35,097 nucleotides of DNA, taken from NCBI GenBank assembly GCA_030066985.1, contig JASJAN010000046.1:1-35097 (forward strand). The letters run 5' to 3'. The notes under the pieces are model-generated. The model was given only the letters and a program-made list of their open reading frames with translations. It had not been told where the DNA came from and ran no database searches. The stretch is from Desulfobacterales bacterium (GTDB lineage: Bacteria > Desulfobacterota > Desulfobacteria > Desulfobacterales > JAHEIW01). Below are positions 8,167-16,795 of the stretch, piece by piece. The translations under genes were made by a program, and so were the position numbers. Position 1 is the first letter of the stretch, and each line of letters opens with the position of its first letter.

Positions 8167-8895
8167 TTATAGCCCTCCATGTGGTTTTTCATTTAAATTT
8201 GGTTCTGGATATGTTGTCGCCGTCAATGCAGACGGCGGAGCTTCAGAGACATTGCGCACATCCCCAAGGGCCACGGTCTGAAGCTCAGTCATCAGGTGCG
8301 CGGTGTTATCTTTAAACGCTACACCGGTGACCATTGCGCTCATCAGCGGTGTCACCGTCACGTTCTGGTTGGTGTGGTCTATCGCCTGGATCTCAAATTC
8401 ATAGACACCGGGTGGCATCTGATTCCCATTAAAATCCGTCCCGTCCCAGACCGCACTTTGACTGCCTGCACCCCGCAGACCAGTCTCAAAAGACGTCACG
8501 AAGCCTCCGGTGGTATCATAGATACTGATGGCTGTGATAGCGGCGGTGGTTTCCAATTCAAACCGGCAGGTGGCCGTTTGCCCCTCTTTTAGCAGGAGGC
8601 CATTGCCCTCAGCGGTGATGTCTTTTCCGATGTAAGAAACCGCCTGTGAATGGGTCAGCGACGCTTGAAACGCCTCCATGCTCTTGAGACTATCATGGAT
8701 ATTGCTTAGCTGCTCCAGAGAGCTGAACTGCGCCAGCTGAGCGGTGAACTCAGTGCTGTCGGCCGGGTTCAGCGGATCCTGATGCTGAAGCTGGGCAATC
8801 AACATATTCAAAAAATCATCTTTGCCCAGAATCTTAACCGGTGCGCTCGATGGCGCATCGCTTGTATTTGTATCGATGGCATTAATGGGTGTCAT
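8167..8895 (-). CDS. flgD: FlgD, hook-capping scaffold protein
   Basis: Cap protein needed for polymerisation of FlgE at the growing hook tip. It is 242 residues. The conserved N-terminal region reads LGKDDFLNMLIAQLQHQDPL (about 23-42), followed by TEFTAQLAQFSSLEQL, both FlgD hallmarks. The C-terminal half has the Ig/FNIII-like part with SAVWDGTDFNGNQMPPGVYEF. It lies 65 nt downstream of fliK and 2 nt upstream of flgE. The ribosome-binding site is weak, so it may depend on readthrough from fliK translation. Confidence 0.95.
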   Translation of the reverse strand: MTPINAIDTNTSDAPSSAPVKILGKDDFLNMLIAQLQHQDPLNPADSTEFTAQLAQFSSLEQLSNIHDSLKSMEAFQASLTHSQAVSYIGKDITAEGNGLLLKEGQTATCRFELETTAAITAISIYDTTGGFVTSFETGLRGAGSQSAVWDGTDFNGNQMPPGVYEFEIQAIDHTNQNVTVTPLMSAMVTGVAFKDNTAHLMTELQTVALGDVRNVSEAPPSALTATTYPEPNLNEKPHGGL

Positions 8896-8960
8896 ATGTG
8901 TCTCACAGTTTGTTAGGCATCCATATTAGAATCGGTTTTTATGGTTTCCATTTTGGGTCG

Positions 8961-10739
8961 CTAAACAAAAAAATCAATTGCGCTATCTGCCCTGCCGTAC
9001 CCTTGGGCCGGCTTCTGTTGGCTCTGCTCTTCTGCGGCTACATCCGCGCTATGACGGTTATTTTGCGAAGCCCTGGCACGGCGCGCTTCAGCCGCTTTTT
9101 GGTAAAGATCATCATCCGCCCGCGAATCATGGGCAACCGATACCTCTAGCTCGTCAACTTCCAGACCCTGGGCCTGTAATTCAGCCTTTAATTGATTCAG
9201 GTTGTTTTCAAGCATGTCTTTGACAAACGGAATTTCAGCCATGATGCGCACGGCGACCAGCTGGTTTTCGGTCACAATTTGCATGCGGATATGCCCTAAA
9301 AATTCGGGTTTCAGATCAATTTGAACCATATTTTGGCCGTTGTTGTTTAGCAGGACCGCTTTTTGAACAATCTGGTTGAGGGTCTGAGATGCCAGGTTGC
9401 GTTGGCTGCTTTCAGCTGAACGACCGGTATGCTCAAGCTTGGCAAGATGCTCGGGTAAATTCTCCTGGGATGCCAAAAATCCGCTGTCTTTGGCATCACC
9501 ATCGATCTGGATAACCTTGCCGCTGGATTGATCAAAAGATAGAATCTCATTCTGCGGGCCGACGCCTTTGACATTGATTGCTTCGTCTGCTGCGGGTTTG
9601 GCAGAAAGGCTTTCAGCGGCAGCATTTGAGTTGAGCGCTGTTTCGACAGCTTTGGGCGCCGACTGCGATTTGGCAGCCTGCAAATGACCATCGTTTTTGT
9701 GCGGCCCTGAATCCAACAGGGTTTCAAGGCTAACATTTTTCGGCACTCCGCCCGTCTGGCGACTGTCTTTTTCGGCACTGGCCGGTTGGGTCATCTCAGG
9801 GGCCGGGAGTTCGCTGGTCTGTGCCGGATTGGTTATCTTGGGCATCAGCTGAGATTCGTTGCTGCTCAAAGCTTCCGCATGGACAATATTAACAGCCGTC
9901 TTTGGTGCGTTGGTTTCAGTGGTTGCTGTTTCTAAACCGGATGTCGCTGATGCACTGTCATAAGGCTGCAGTAGAAACTGAATTAGTTCATTTACCCGGG
10001 TGCTGAAGGCCTCAGTACGGCCACCGGTAATAGCGCCTTCGGGTATCGCTGCTGTCAAGGTTCGCCAAAAATCAAAAGACGCGTTTTCACCTTGGGCATT
10101 CGGTGGTTGAGCGGCAAACGGATGCACGATGGCCCGGTTGATCAGATGTCTTAGAAACGCCAGATTGTTGGCTTCTGGTGAAATCGTGGTTTGCAGCTGT
10201 TCAAATGGCCCGATACCCACGCGCCCAGCGCTCGGCGCTTGTCCTTCTGGGTAAAGGCGCCCTATCAATTGGTTTAGAGCCGCAGGCAACGCTTGATCGC
10301 TGTCATCTAATGAAGCTTCATCGATCAGGGCACCATCTTCGGCAGACAACAGTTGCAGCAAAAGATCATGGAGCACAGCAATGGCCGGTTTTTCCGCGGT
10401 TAACGGTGTTTCCGGCATTGATTCGGTTACCTCGGCTTTTGCAGATGAATCTTGAAGCGCATGTTGATGTGTTCCCTTGTCGGTGTGCGCCGACTGGGCC
10501 GATTTTTGCTTCGGCCGATGTGTTTGGGCGCTATGGGCTACCTCTTTTTGCGATGAAACCGGCTTGCTGCATTTGCGTTCAGATACGCGGTTTAGGGTGG
10601 TCAGAAAGCTTTGTTTATGATCGTCAGATTCAGCCGGACGGTCAATTTTAAACGACGCGACATCTGTGCTCTGTGAGCTGTGAGTTCCTGCAGCAGGCGG
10701 CTGAGGGGCAGCTGGAATCATAAGGGCATCAAACGACAT
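8961..10739 (-). CDS. fliK: FliK, hook-length control protein
   Basis: Exported molecular ruler that ends hook growth and switches export to filament substrates. It is 592 residues. The first about 470 are low-complexity (Ala, Ser, Gln, Thr, Pro) with little fixed structure, as in the family. The C-terminal Flg_hook domain is recognisable: MVQIDLKPEFLGHIRMQIVT, then NQLVAVRIMAEIPFVKDMLE and LEVDELEVSVAHD. A strong AAGGAAGGA precedes the ATG. It is the first gene after the sigma-54 promoter at 10802-10817 and leads fliK-flgD-flgE-flbD. The assignment is secure from the C-terminal domain plus context. Confidence 0.93.
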   Translation of the reverse strand: MSFDALMIPAAPQPPAAGTHSSQSTDVASFKIDRPAESDDHKQSFLTTLNRVSERKCSKPVSSQKEVAHSAQTHRPKQKSAQSAHTDKGTHQHALQDSSAKAEVTESMPETPLTAEKPAIAVLHDLLLQLLSAEDGALIDEASLDDSDQALPAALNQLIGRLYPEGQAPSAGRVGIGPFEQLQTTISPEANNLAFLRHLINRAIVHPFAAQPPNAQGENASFDFWRTLTAAIPEGAITGGRTEAFSTRVNELIQFLLQPYDSASATSGLETATTETNAPKTAVNIVHAEALSSNESQLMPKITNPAQTSELPAPEMTQPASAEKDSRQTGGVPKNVSLETLLDSGPHKNDGHLQAAKSQSAPKAVETALNSNAAAESLSAKPAADEAINVKGVGPQNEILSFDQSSGKVIQIDGDAKDSGFLASQENLPEHLAKLEHTGRSAESSQRNLASQTLNQIVQKAVLLNNNGQNMVQIDLKPEFLGHIRMQIVTENQLVAVRIMAEIPFVKDMLENNLNQLKAELQAQGLEVDELEVSVAHDSRADDDLYQKAAEARRARASQNNRHSADVAAEEQSQQKPAQGYGRADSAIDFFV

Positions 10740-10801
10740 AAAATCCTTCCTTGGTGTGGCCGGTGCGGGCGCCGGTAATATTGTTGACGGTCAATGCTTT
10801 G

Positions 10802-10817
10802 TGCATCAAGTATGCCA
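10802..10817 (-). promoter_or_regulatory. Sigma-54 promoter for fliK-flgD-flgE-flbD
   Basis: The minus strand reads TGGCATACTTGATGCA: GG-N10-GC spacing is exact, the -24 element is TGGCA and the -12 element is ATGCA instead of TTGCA. The predicted start is near 10791, about 52 nt before the fliK ATG, which makes the hook genes a separate transcription unit from flgB-fliJ. Confidence 0.75.
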
Positions 10818-10999
10818 ATTGTTAGAAAACAGGATAGATATTTCAGGCAGGAACTTAAGGCGAAAAGGATTGCAGTATAAGCTATTGATATTTTTTGATT
10901 TATTACTTATTGGCGTTCGGTGGCAATTTACAGGCGGTCGATTGGCGACAGCTGCGCGAACACAAATAAATGGCAATTTTACGGGCAATATTTTCCTGA

Positions 11000-11018
11000 A
11001 AAGGTAATCTTTACCTTT
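11000..11018 (-). terminator. Possible terminator hairpin after fliJ
   Basis: A perfect 8-bp inverted repeat (AAAGGTAA / TTACCTTT) with a 3-nt loop lies about 120 nt past the fliJ stop. On the minus strand it is followed by a short run of four T. The stem is A/T-rich, so termination strength is doubtful. Its place between fliJ and the fliK promoter is what makes it worth listing. Confidence 0.35.
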
Positions 11019-11137
11019 ACCCTGGGCGCACCCCAACAGAATCGCAGAGTGCCAAAAAACAGCCGGGGAAGTTGATGTCTTGCGCAACAATTCGGGGAGC
11101 GGGAAAACATAGCCCATGTTGGAAATGATTATTGTCT

Positions 11138-11575
11138 TCAGGACTTTAAAATGAATTGATGGCCGGCCACATCGTCTAACAGTTTGCGTTCCTTTGTTAG
11201 CTCGGCCTGCTCATAGGCTCTGCGGCCTTTTGCTTTCAGCTTTTCAAGTGCCTTGCGTTTTTTCATGGCAGCAATTAAAGCCTCGTGGGTGGTATCGAAG
11301 CGTCGCTGTGCTTCACTGACTTTTTCACTCTGGGCTTCCATTTCAGCTGTCAAGTGATCGATGAAATCAACATAGAGTTTAAGCTCAGATGCCGGACGCC
11401 CTTCTTTTTGCCGGATTTGAAGTTGTTGCAGATTTTGGCGTTTCCGATCTTTGAGATCCCGCAATAACCGCTGTTCGGCTAAAAGAGCCTTTTTATGATC
11501 AGCCAGCTCTTTTTGAAGAACCTCTTCCTGATAGCGGCGGTGATTTAAAAGCGGTTCTAATTTGAATTGATACAT
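11138..11575 (-). CDS. fliJ: FliJ, flagellar export chaperone/stalk protein
   Basis: Coiled-coil protein that acts as the central stalk of the FliI ATPase ring and escorts export chaperones. From the ATG at 11575 it has 145 residues, opening MYQFKLEPLLNHRRYQEEVL, the usual FliJ start. Almost all the rest is charged heptad-type helix rich in Lys, Glu, Gln and Arg. The frame extends to a GTG at 11590, but the ATG start fits the family. It follows fliI after an unusually long gap (221 nt) that is filled by 7-nt-period repeats. Confidence 0.9.
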   Translation of the reverse strand: MYQFKLEPLLNHRRYQEEVLQKELADHKKALLAEQRLLRDLKDRKRQNLQQLQIRQKEGRPASELKLYVDFIDHLTAEMEAQSEKVSEAQRRFDTTHEALIAAMKKRKALEKLKAKGRRAYEQAELTKERKLLDDVAGHQFILKS

Positions 11576-11610
11576 CGGGTTGCGTTCCACAAGTCATTTA
11601 CAAAACAGGA

Positions 11611-11666
11611 TTTTGGGTGTTGGGTGCCAGACCCCCGGTGACTGGCTTCTGGTCTCTGGTCTCTGG
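11611..11666. repeat. Heptanucleotide tandem array, left arm (8 units)
   Basis: Eight consecutive 7-nt units on the plus strand, most ending in GG: TTTTGGG, TGTTGGG, TGCCAGA, CCCCCGG, TGACTGG, CTTCTGG, TCTCTGG, TCTCTGG. The last two are identical. The array lies between fliI and fliJ, outside both coding regions. Read on the minus strand, the units begin with CC (CCAGAGA). A second array of related composition lies 27 nt away. Confidence 0.7.
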
Positions 11667-11693
11667 CTACTTGATAGAATTCAGTAATGCAGA

Positions 11694-11733
11694 GCCAGCG
11701 GCAAGTCGCCAGCAGCAAGTGGCCAGTGACAAG
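11694..11733. repeat. Heptanucleotide tandem array, right arm
   Basis: Five 7-nt units on the plus strand plus a partial one: GCCAGCG, GCAAGTC, GCCAGCA, GCAAGTG, GCCAGTG, ACAAG, with consensus GCMAGYR. Together with the array at 11611-11666, which shows CCAG on the opposite strand, it forms a loosely inverted pair around a 27-nt centre containing an EcoRI-like GAATTC; a second GAATTC follows at about 11733. Such heptad arrays are known in some bacterial genomes as short tandemly repeated repetitive sequences. Confidence 0.65.
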
Positions 11734-11796
11734 AATTCTAAATCTTTGATCAACGTGATTTTTGGATATTTAAGGGCCAAGGCACAAGACAGGAAA

Positions 11797-13119
11797 TCAG
11801 GATTCAAACAGTTCGGTCAGCTGGCAAGCGCACGCGTCAAAAGTGGTTGTTTCATCGATATCCTGTTTCAGATAGCGATTGATTTTTCCCATCATTGCGA
11901 TCGCATAATCGATTTTCGGATTGCTGCCAGCCACGTAAGCGCCAATGTTAATCAAATCCTCTGCTTTGCGATAGGTGGCCATGACCTCCTTTAATTTCCG
12001 CGCGCTCTGCTTTTGTTCCGGATCAACGATGTCCTCCATTACCCGGCTGACACTGCCCAAAACATCGATGGCCGGATAATGGGCATGGTTGGCCAAATCC
12101 CGTGACAAATTGATATGACCGTCCAGAATGGACCGCAATGCATCGGCAATGGGTTCATTGGTGTCATCTCCTTCCACCAGAACGGTATACAGACCGGTGA
12201 TGGTGCCCCGGCCAGCAGAGGTGCCTGCCCGTTCGCATAATTTGGGTAAAAGTGTAAATACAGATGGGGTATAGCCTTTGGTGGTCGGCGGCTCACCCAA
12301 TGCCAGCCCGATTTCCCGCTGTGCCATGGCAAAACGGGTGACCGAATCCATCATTAAATTGACGTGCTGGCCCTGATCACGGAAAAATTCTGCAATGGCG
12401 GTCGCAATGAATGCACCTCGCATGCGAATTAGCGGCAGATGATCAGAGGTTGCCACCACTATCACCGATCGTTTGAGGCCTTCGGGGCCCAGTTCTTTTT
12501 CGATAAATTCATTGACCTCACGGCCGCGCTCACCGATCAGGGCAATCACGTTTACATCGGCAGCGGTTTTGCGGGCAATCATACCCAGCAATACGCTTTT
12601 GCCCACACCAGAGCCGGCAAAAATACCGATTCGCTGGCCGCAACCCAACGTGAGCAATCCGTTAATGGCCCGGATACCCAGATCAAGCGGTTTGCTAATG
12701 CGCTGGCGGGACAGGGGATTGACCGGTGTGCCGTATATGGGATATTCAGATTCAACGCAAATCGGGCCCTTGCTGTCGATGGGGTTGCCAAGTCCATCAA
12801 TGACCCGACCCAGCAGCCCCTTGCCGACCGGTATGACCGCCCGCTGCTGCCGCGCAACTATGGGGCAGCCCGGACCGATGCCCCGCATTTCCTCCAGAGG
12901 CATCATCATGACCTTATCATCGCGAAAACCCAGCACTTCAGCACTTATTTTCCGCATATCTCCTTTGGTGAAAATATCACAAACAGTACCCAGTCGGGAT
13001 AGCGGCCCCTGGGCTTCGATGACCAGCCCCACGATGTTGGTCACTGTACCGTTGGCTTGCATGGTGCAGGTAGCGTCTAAACATTGGTGATACTTATCGA
13101 AGCGTAAATTGGTTCCCAT
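11797..13119 (-). CDS. fliI: FliI, flagellum-specific export ATPase
   Basis: Hexameric ATPase of the flagellar type III export apparatus, related to the F1 beta subunit. It is 440 residues. Walker A is GIFAGSGVGKSVLLG (about 166-180). The stretch IALIGERGREVNEFIEKELG carries the catalytic Glu. The Walker B region is VNLMMDSVTRFAMAQREIGL, followed by GEPPTTKGYTPSVFTLLPKL. The C-terminal helical domain ends CACQLTELFES. It starts 6 nt after fliH, and the FliH-FliI-FliJ complex is thus encoded together. All key nucleotide-binding residues are present. Confidence 0.97.
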   Translation of the reverse strand: MGTNLRFDKYHQCLDATCTMQANGTVTNIVGLVIEAQGPLSRLGTVCDIFTKGDMRKISAEVLGFRDDKVMMMPLEEMRGIGPGCPIVARQQRAVIPVGKGLLGRVIDGLGNPIDSKGPICVESEYPIYGTPVNPLSRQRISKPLDLGIRAINGLLTLGCGQRIGIFAGSGVGKSVLLGMIARKTAADVNVIALIGERGREVNEFIEKELGPEGLKRSVIVVATSDHLPLIRMRGAFIATAIAEFFRDQGQHVNLMMDSVTRFAMAQREIGLALGEPPTTKGYTPSVFTLLPKLCERAGTSAGRGTITGLYTVLVEGDDTNEPIADALRSILDGHINLSRDLANHAHYPAIDVLGSVSRVMEDIVDPEQKQSARKLKEVMATYRKAEDLINIGAYVAGSNPKIDYAIAMMGKINRYLKQDIDETTTFDACACQLTELFES

Positions 13120-13125
13120 CTAAGC

Positions 13126-13908
13126 TTATTGGCTCTCTTGTTTCTGCTGATCAAACTGTATTTGGAAGGCTTCTTCTATGGCCTCAAATTGCTTTTCAAT
13201 CCGCGCGTCGATGTCTCCCCTATCGGTCTCAATCAAACAGCCCCCGCTTTGAATCGAATCCTGCGCTTCAAATTCGACCTGGTCGAAACTTTGCAAAAAG
13301 CGGGTAAATTGAGACTGGGTGTCTTGGATGAACTGCAAATCGTCTGGATTGAGCCTGATCTTTATCTTACCGGGATGGTCAACCCGGGCCAAAGCCTCAC
13401 GTGCAACACAGGCCACAGTTTCCTGGCTGGTTTTAATCTCGTGACAAACAATCTTTTTGGCGATCGATAGCGCCAGGTGGGTGACTTCTTTTTCAATTTC
13501 TTGATGAATTTCGACGCGCACATTCTGCAATTGTTCGAGGGTGCTTCGCAGACTTTCAACGACTGTTGCTGCTTTTTTAGAACCGGATTCAAAACCGACC
13601 CTTTTGCCTTCAAGAAAACCCTTTTGAAATGCACCTTCTTTGACCTCATCAAGGTCAGGCCCTGATGGCGCAACCGGCGTTTCGAGCGGGTCTGAAACCG
13701 TTGGTTCCGCAGCACAGGTTGGTTCTGGGTCGATATCTTTAAAGTGCGAGCGCTTGAATTCACTGTTTTTGCCCGGGTGGCTGCTATGATGGCGGGCTTC
13801 ATCAACCGGGATATTGGGAAAATAGTGCAGACGAAAACCATCTGCCAGCGTTTGAGATTCTTTTTTAATCACATCAGTCAACGATATCATCTCCTCGGCG
13901 TCCGGCAA
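13126..13908 (-). CDS. fliH: FliH, export ATPase regulator
   Basis: Stator-like regulator that binds FliI and tethers it to FliN in the C ring. It has up to 260 residues. A variable acidic N-terminal half is followed by GAFQKGFLEGKRVGFESGSK, a FliH-type glycine-repeat helix. The C-terminal domain is related to V/F-ATPase E/delta subunits (IEKEVTHLALSIAKKIVCHE and IKIRLNPDDLQFI). The start is uncertain: the TTG at 13908 has AAAGGTG 9 nt upstream, while the ATG at 13890 has its purine run directly abutting it. Either way the gene overlaps the end of fliG. Confidence 0.92.
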   Translation of the reverse strand: MPDAEEMISLTDVIKKESQTLADGFRLHYFPNIPVDEARHHSSHPGKNSEFKRSHFKDIDPEPTCAAEPTVSDPLETPVAPSGPDLDEVKEGAFQKGFLEGKRVGFESGSKKAATVVESLRSTLEQLQNVRVEIHQEIEKEVTHLALSIAKKIVCHEIKTSQETVACVAREALARVDHPGKIKIRLNPDDLQFIQDTQSQFTRFLQSFDQVEFEAQDSIQSGGCLIETDRGDIDARIEKQFEAIEEAFQIQFDQQKQESQ

Positions 13909-14848
13909 TGATCAATTCACCTTTGGTCTCCATCTCCTGAATGATATTGGTAATGTTTTGCTGGGCATCGGTCACTTCTTTCATGCGAACCGGACCCATA
14001 TCTTCTATTTCTTCCTGCAGCATTTCACCGGCACGTTCTGACATATTTTTGAAGATCTTTTCCTTAACCTCCTCAGAGGCCGCTTTGAGCGCAATCGCCA
14101 GCTCCATAGTCTCAACCTTGCGCAACAGTTTTTGAACGCCGCGGTCATCGACCAGCAGGATGTCTTCAAATACAAACATGCGTTGTTTGACCTGGGCGGC
14201 CATGTCCATGTCCGCTTCTTCCAGCTCGTTTAATATCAGCTCGCTGGATATTTCATCGGTCTGATTCAACATTTCCGCCAGACGGTCAACACCGCCGGTG
14301 ACATTGGAGATTGAATTTTGTTTGGTTTTTAAAATTTCTTTTAAAACCGCATTGACTTCATCAACGATTGCAGCCGTTACCTTATCCAAATTGACGATCC
14401 GCATGGCCACTTCTGTTTTAATTTCATCCGGCAATTTTCCGATAACATCACTGGCAACGCTGCTTTGAAGATGCACCAGGATGATGGCGATGGTCTGTGG
14501 TTGTTCATCTTTGATCAGGTCGTATACCTGATCAGCATTTAGCGACTTAAGGGCTTCTAATCCGCTGGTTTCAGCAGTGGTATCGCCGCCAGCCGCGTTT
14601 TCATTGACGTCGGCAGCAACAGACCCGGCGGCCTGATTTTTCCGATAGCGCTGGGCAATAGCGGCAAATTCCCGGGCGACCTGCTCAACAACCGCAGGCG
14701 ATATGGTCCGAATCTGCGCCAGATGGCTTTGAATGCGTTCTTTCTCCGACGCATTCAACCGCTGAAGCAGTCGTTCCGCCAAAGGTCTGCCCAGCGCGTG
14801 AATCAGAATGGCCGCTTTCACCGGCCCTGTTATACTTTGTGAGTCCAT
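13874..14848 (-). CDS. fliG: FliG, flagellar motor switch/torque protein
   Basis: Rotor protein that binds FliF through its N-terminal domain and contacts MotA through its C-terminal domain. It is 324 residues. The N-terminal domain (1-70) is followed by an unusual Ala/Gly/Asn-rich linker (about 72-95). The middle domain has DEQPQTIAIILVHLQSSVAS, where the common EHPQ motif reads EQPQ. The C-terminal domain has MFVFEDILLVDDRGVQKLLR, with the charged torque helix, and a GPVRMKEVTDAQQNI tail. It lies 25 nt after fliF. Length and motifs are those of an intact FliG. Confidence 0.96.
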   Translation of the reverse strand: MDSQSITGPVKAAILIHALGRPLAERLLQRLNASEKERIQSHLAQIRTISPAVVEQVAREFAAIAQRYRKNQAAGSVAADVNENAAGGDTTAETSGLEALKSLNADQVYDLIKDEQPQTIAIILVHLQSSVASDVIGKLPDEIKTEVAMRIVNLDKVTAAIVDEVNAVLKEILKTKQNSISNVTGGVDRLAEMLNQTDEISSELILNELEEADMDMAAQVKQRMFVFEDILLVDDRGVQKLLRKVETMELAIALKAASEEVKEKIFKNMSERAGEMLQEEIEDMGPVRMKEVTDAQQNITNIIQEMETKGELIIAGRRGDDIVD

Positions 14849-14873
14849 ATGTTATGAAACCTAAATGGGTGCC

Positions 14874-16481
14874 CTACTCTTCCTTTAGCCAGTCGCGCAT
14901 CACGCCCACAGAGGCATCATTGTCGCGGGTAATCAATTGCGATATTTCATCCGTGAATGCCAATTGTTTGGGATCAGCGCCGTATTCAGATTCCAGCTCA
15001 CCGACAGTTTTTGGAAGCTGTCCTAAAATTTCAGTCTCACCGGTTGTATGCGATGTCAGCCACTTGATCAGGGGCTTTACCACAAACATAAACGAAAGAA
15101 GCAAAAACAAACTCAAAAACGTATATTTGAAATAAGGCTTGTATTTGTTCAGCTGCGTCAGCCAGCGCTCGATGGTCGATTCTGCGTCTGCCTGCGTGAT
15201 GGGTGTCGATTCAAAAGGGATATTGACCACTTCGACTTGATCGCCACGATCCGCATCATAATTGACAGCCCGTTTCACCAGGTTTTCAATCTTGGTCAAT
15301 TCTTCAGGAGAGCGGGCCGCATAGGAGACCTCTGTCTCACCGTCCTCGGTCACCTTCGTCGTGTAGGTGCCGTCAACCATCACCGCAACTGAAATACGGT
15401 CAATTCCACCAACCGGTTCCAGGGTGCGACTCGTCAATTTGCCGATTTCATAGTTTACGGTTCGATCCTGTTTGGCAAAAGTGGTATTTTCGTCTTCGGT
15501 CTTTTGGGTAGCAGCTGCACTGCTTTCAGGCAGATTCGATTGAATCCCGGGAATGCCCTTGGGAATCATCTCGTCGTCTTTGGCGGTTTCATTGTAAGTC
15601 TGTTCACTGCGAACGACTTGATTTTCAGGTAAATATCGCTCTTCGGTCAATTCATGCTGTTTAAAATTTAATGCGCAGGAAACACGCACAATGGCCCGGT
15701 TGGCGCCCAGGGCCTTTTCGAGCATCGACAACACCCGATTTTCCAATTTGCGTTCCACTTTTACCTGGTGGTCAAGTTGATCCGAACTCAGTGTAGCCAC
15801 ACCAGAAGGGTTGTTTCGGCCGGTTAGCAATCTGCCGTTGCTGTCCACCACCGTTACATTTTCAGGGTTCAAGCGCGATACACTTGAAGATACCAGGTGC
15901 ACGATGCCTTGAACCTGTTGCGGCGAGAGCCACTTACCGTGACGCAATTTCAAAACGACAGAGGCCGATGCTGATTCTTCGTTTTCGACAAACAACGATT
16001 TTTCAGGCATCACAATATGGACACGGCAACTCTCAACCTCTTCAAAACCATTGATGCTGCGCACCAGTTCACCCTGCAGCGCTCTTTGATAGTTCACATT
16101 TTGGGCAAATTCGGTCATGCCCAGTTTGGTGTTGTCAAAGAGCTCAAAACCCATGCTGCCACCCTGGGGCAACCCTTCGGATGCCAGGTCCATGCGGGTT
16201 TCATAGATCAATTCCTGCGGGATGAGAATAGTGCTGCCATTGGCCGAAAGGCGATACGGTATTTTTTGGTCTTTCAATCGGCTGAGGATAACCCCGGCAT
16301 CGTTGGCATCCAGGTTGCTGTACAACGGATGAAATTCAGGTTTGCCGGCCCAATTCATTAAAAATACAAATGCAGCCACCGAGCCCACAGTTAGTGTCAG
16401 CAGAGCAATGCGCTTGCCAATACTGATGCTTTTAAAAAAAGTTTGCAGTTGTGATAAAATTTGACGAAAGGGCATCGACAA
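14874..16481 (-). CDS. fliF: FliF, flagellar MS-ring protein
   Basis: Builds the MS ring in the inner membrane and templates FliG assembly. It is 535 residues. The first transmembrane helix is at about 24-44. Periplasmic ring-building motifs include SNLDANDAGVILSRLKDQKI (about 58-77) and ALQGELVRSINGFEEVESCR. A long central RBM3 part is Thr/Glu-rich. The second transmembrane helix (about 445-467) is followed by a cytoplasmic tail ending MRDWLKEE, the FliG-binding end. A CGGAGA ribosome site lies 6 nt before the ATG. It is 9 nt downstream of fliE. Confidence 0.97.
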   Translation of the reverse strand: MSMPFRQILSQLQTFFKSISIGKRIALLTLTVGSVAAFVFLMNWAGKPEFHPLYSNLDANDAGVILSRLKDQKIPYRLSANGSTILIPQELIYETRMDLASEGLPQGGSMGFELFDNTKLGMTEFAQNVNYQRALQGELVRSINGFEEVESCRVHIVMPEKSLFVENEESASASVVLKLRHGKWLSPQQVQGIVHLVSSSVSRLNPENVTVVDSNGRLLTGRNNPSGVATLSSDQLDHQVKVERKLENRVLSMLEKALGANRAIVRVSCALNFKQHELTEERYLPENQVVRSEQTYNETAKDDEMIPKGIPGIQSNLPESSAAATQKTEDENTTFAKQDRTVNYEIGKLTSRTLEPVGGIDRISVAVMVDGTYTTKVTEDGETEVSYAARSPEELTKIENLVKRAVNYDADRGDQVEVVNIPFESTPITQADAESTIERWLTQLNKYKPYFKYTFLSLFLLLSFMFVVKPLIKWLTSHTTGETEILGQLPKTVGELESEYGADPKQLAFTDEISQLITRDNDASVGVMRDWLKEE

Positions 16482-16490
16482 TCTCCGATT

Positions 16491-16793
16491 TTAGGCCTGC
16501 ATGCGCATGATCGTGTCATAGGCGGCAATGATCTTGTTGCGCACCTGCATCAATAGCTGAAAGGCTACATCCGCTTTTTCCATCGCGATCATGGTCTGGT
16601 GAATGTCCTTTTGTTGGCCGGCCGCTAATTTCTGAACAGCATCATCTGAGGCGGCATGCAACTGGTTGACTTCATCCAGCGAACGCGCCAACATATTGCC
16701 AAATGAGGCGCTATCCGGTTTTTCAGTCGCCCGGCTGCCGGATTCCGGACCAATTAAAGACGGCAGATCTTTTTGAAAACTGACTTCATTCAT
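16491..16793 (-). CDS. fliE: FliE, hook-basal body adapter protein
   Basis: Connects the MS ring to the proximal rod and is the first rod-type export substrate. It is 100 residues with the family signature SFGNMLARSLDEVNQL near the middle and ADVAFQLLMQVRNKIIAAYD at the C-terminus, ending IMRMQA. It sits 2 nt after flgC and 9 nt before fliF, the standard flgB-flgC-fliE-fliF order. Confidence 0.95.
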   Translation of the reverse strand: MNEVSFQKDLPSLIGPESGSRATEKPDSASFGNMLARSLDEVNQLHAASDDAVQKLAAGQQKDIHQTMIAMEKADVAFQLLMQVRNKIIAAYDTIMRMQA

Positions 16794-16795
16794 GA

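Larger units (their letters stand above)
10740..11137. other. Intergenic region between fliJ and fliK
   Basis: A 398-nt gap in which I see no supportable gene. A 103-codon minus-strand frame (10806-11117) overlaps the fliK promoter, is rich in Cys, Asn and Pro and resembles no flagellar protein. Related clusters often carry a small MotE/FliJ-partner gene here; no trace of one was recognised in any frame. The gap contains a possible terminator hairpin (11000-11018) and the fliK sigma-54 promoter. Confidence 0.6.

Noticed and set aside
10806-11117. 103-codon minus-strand frame between fliJ and fliK
   Set aside because: It overlaps the fliK sigma-54 promoter, has no plausible ribosome site or domain, and has an atypical composition.
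12439-13090. Long plus-strand frames (187 and 205 codons) opposite fliI
   Set aside because: They are shadows of fliI on the opposite strand; the fliI frame has all ATPase motifs.
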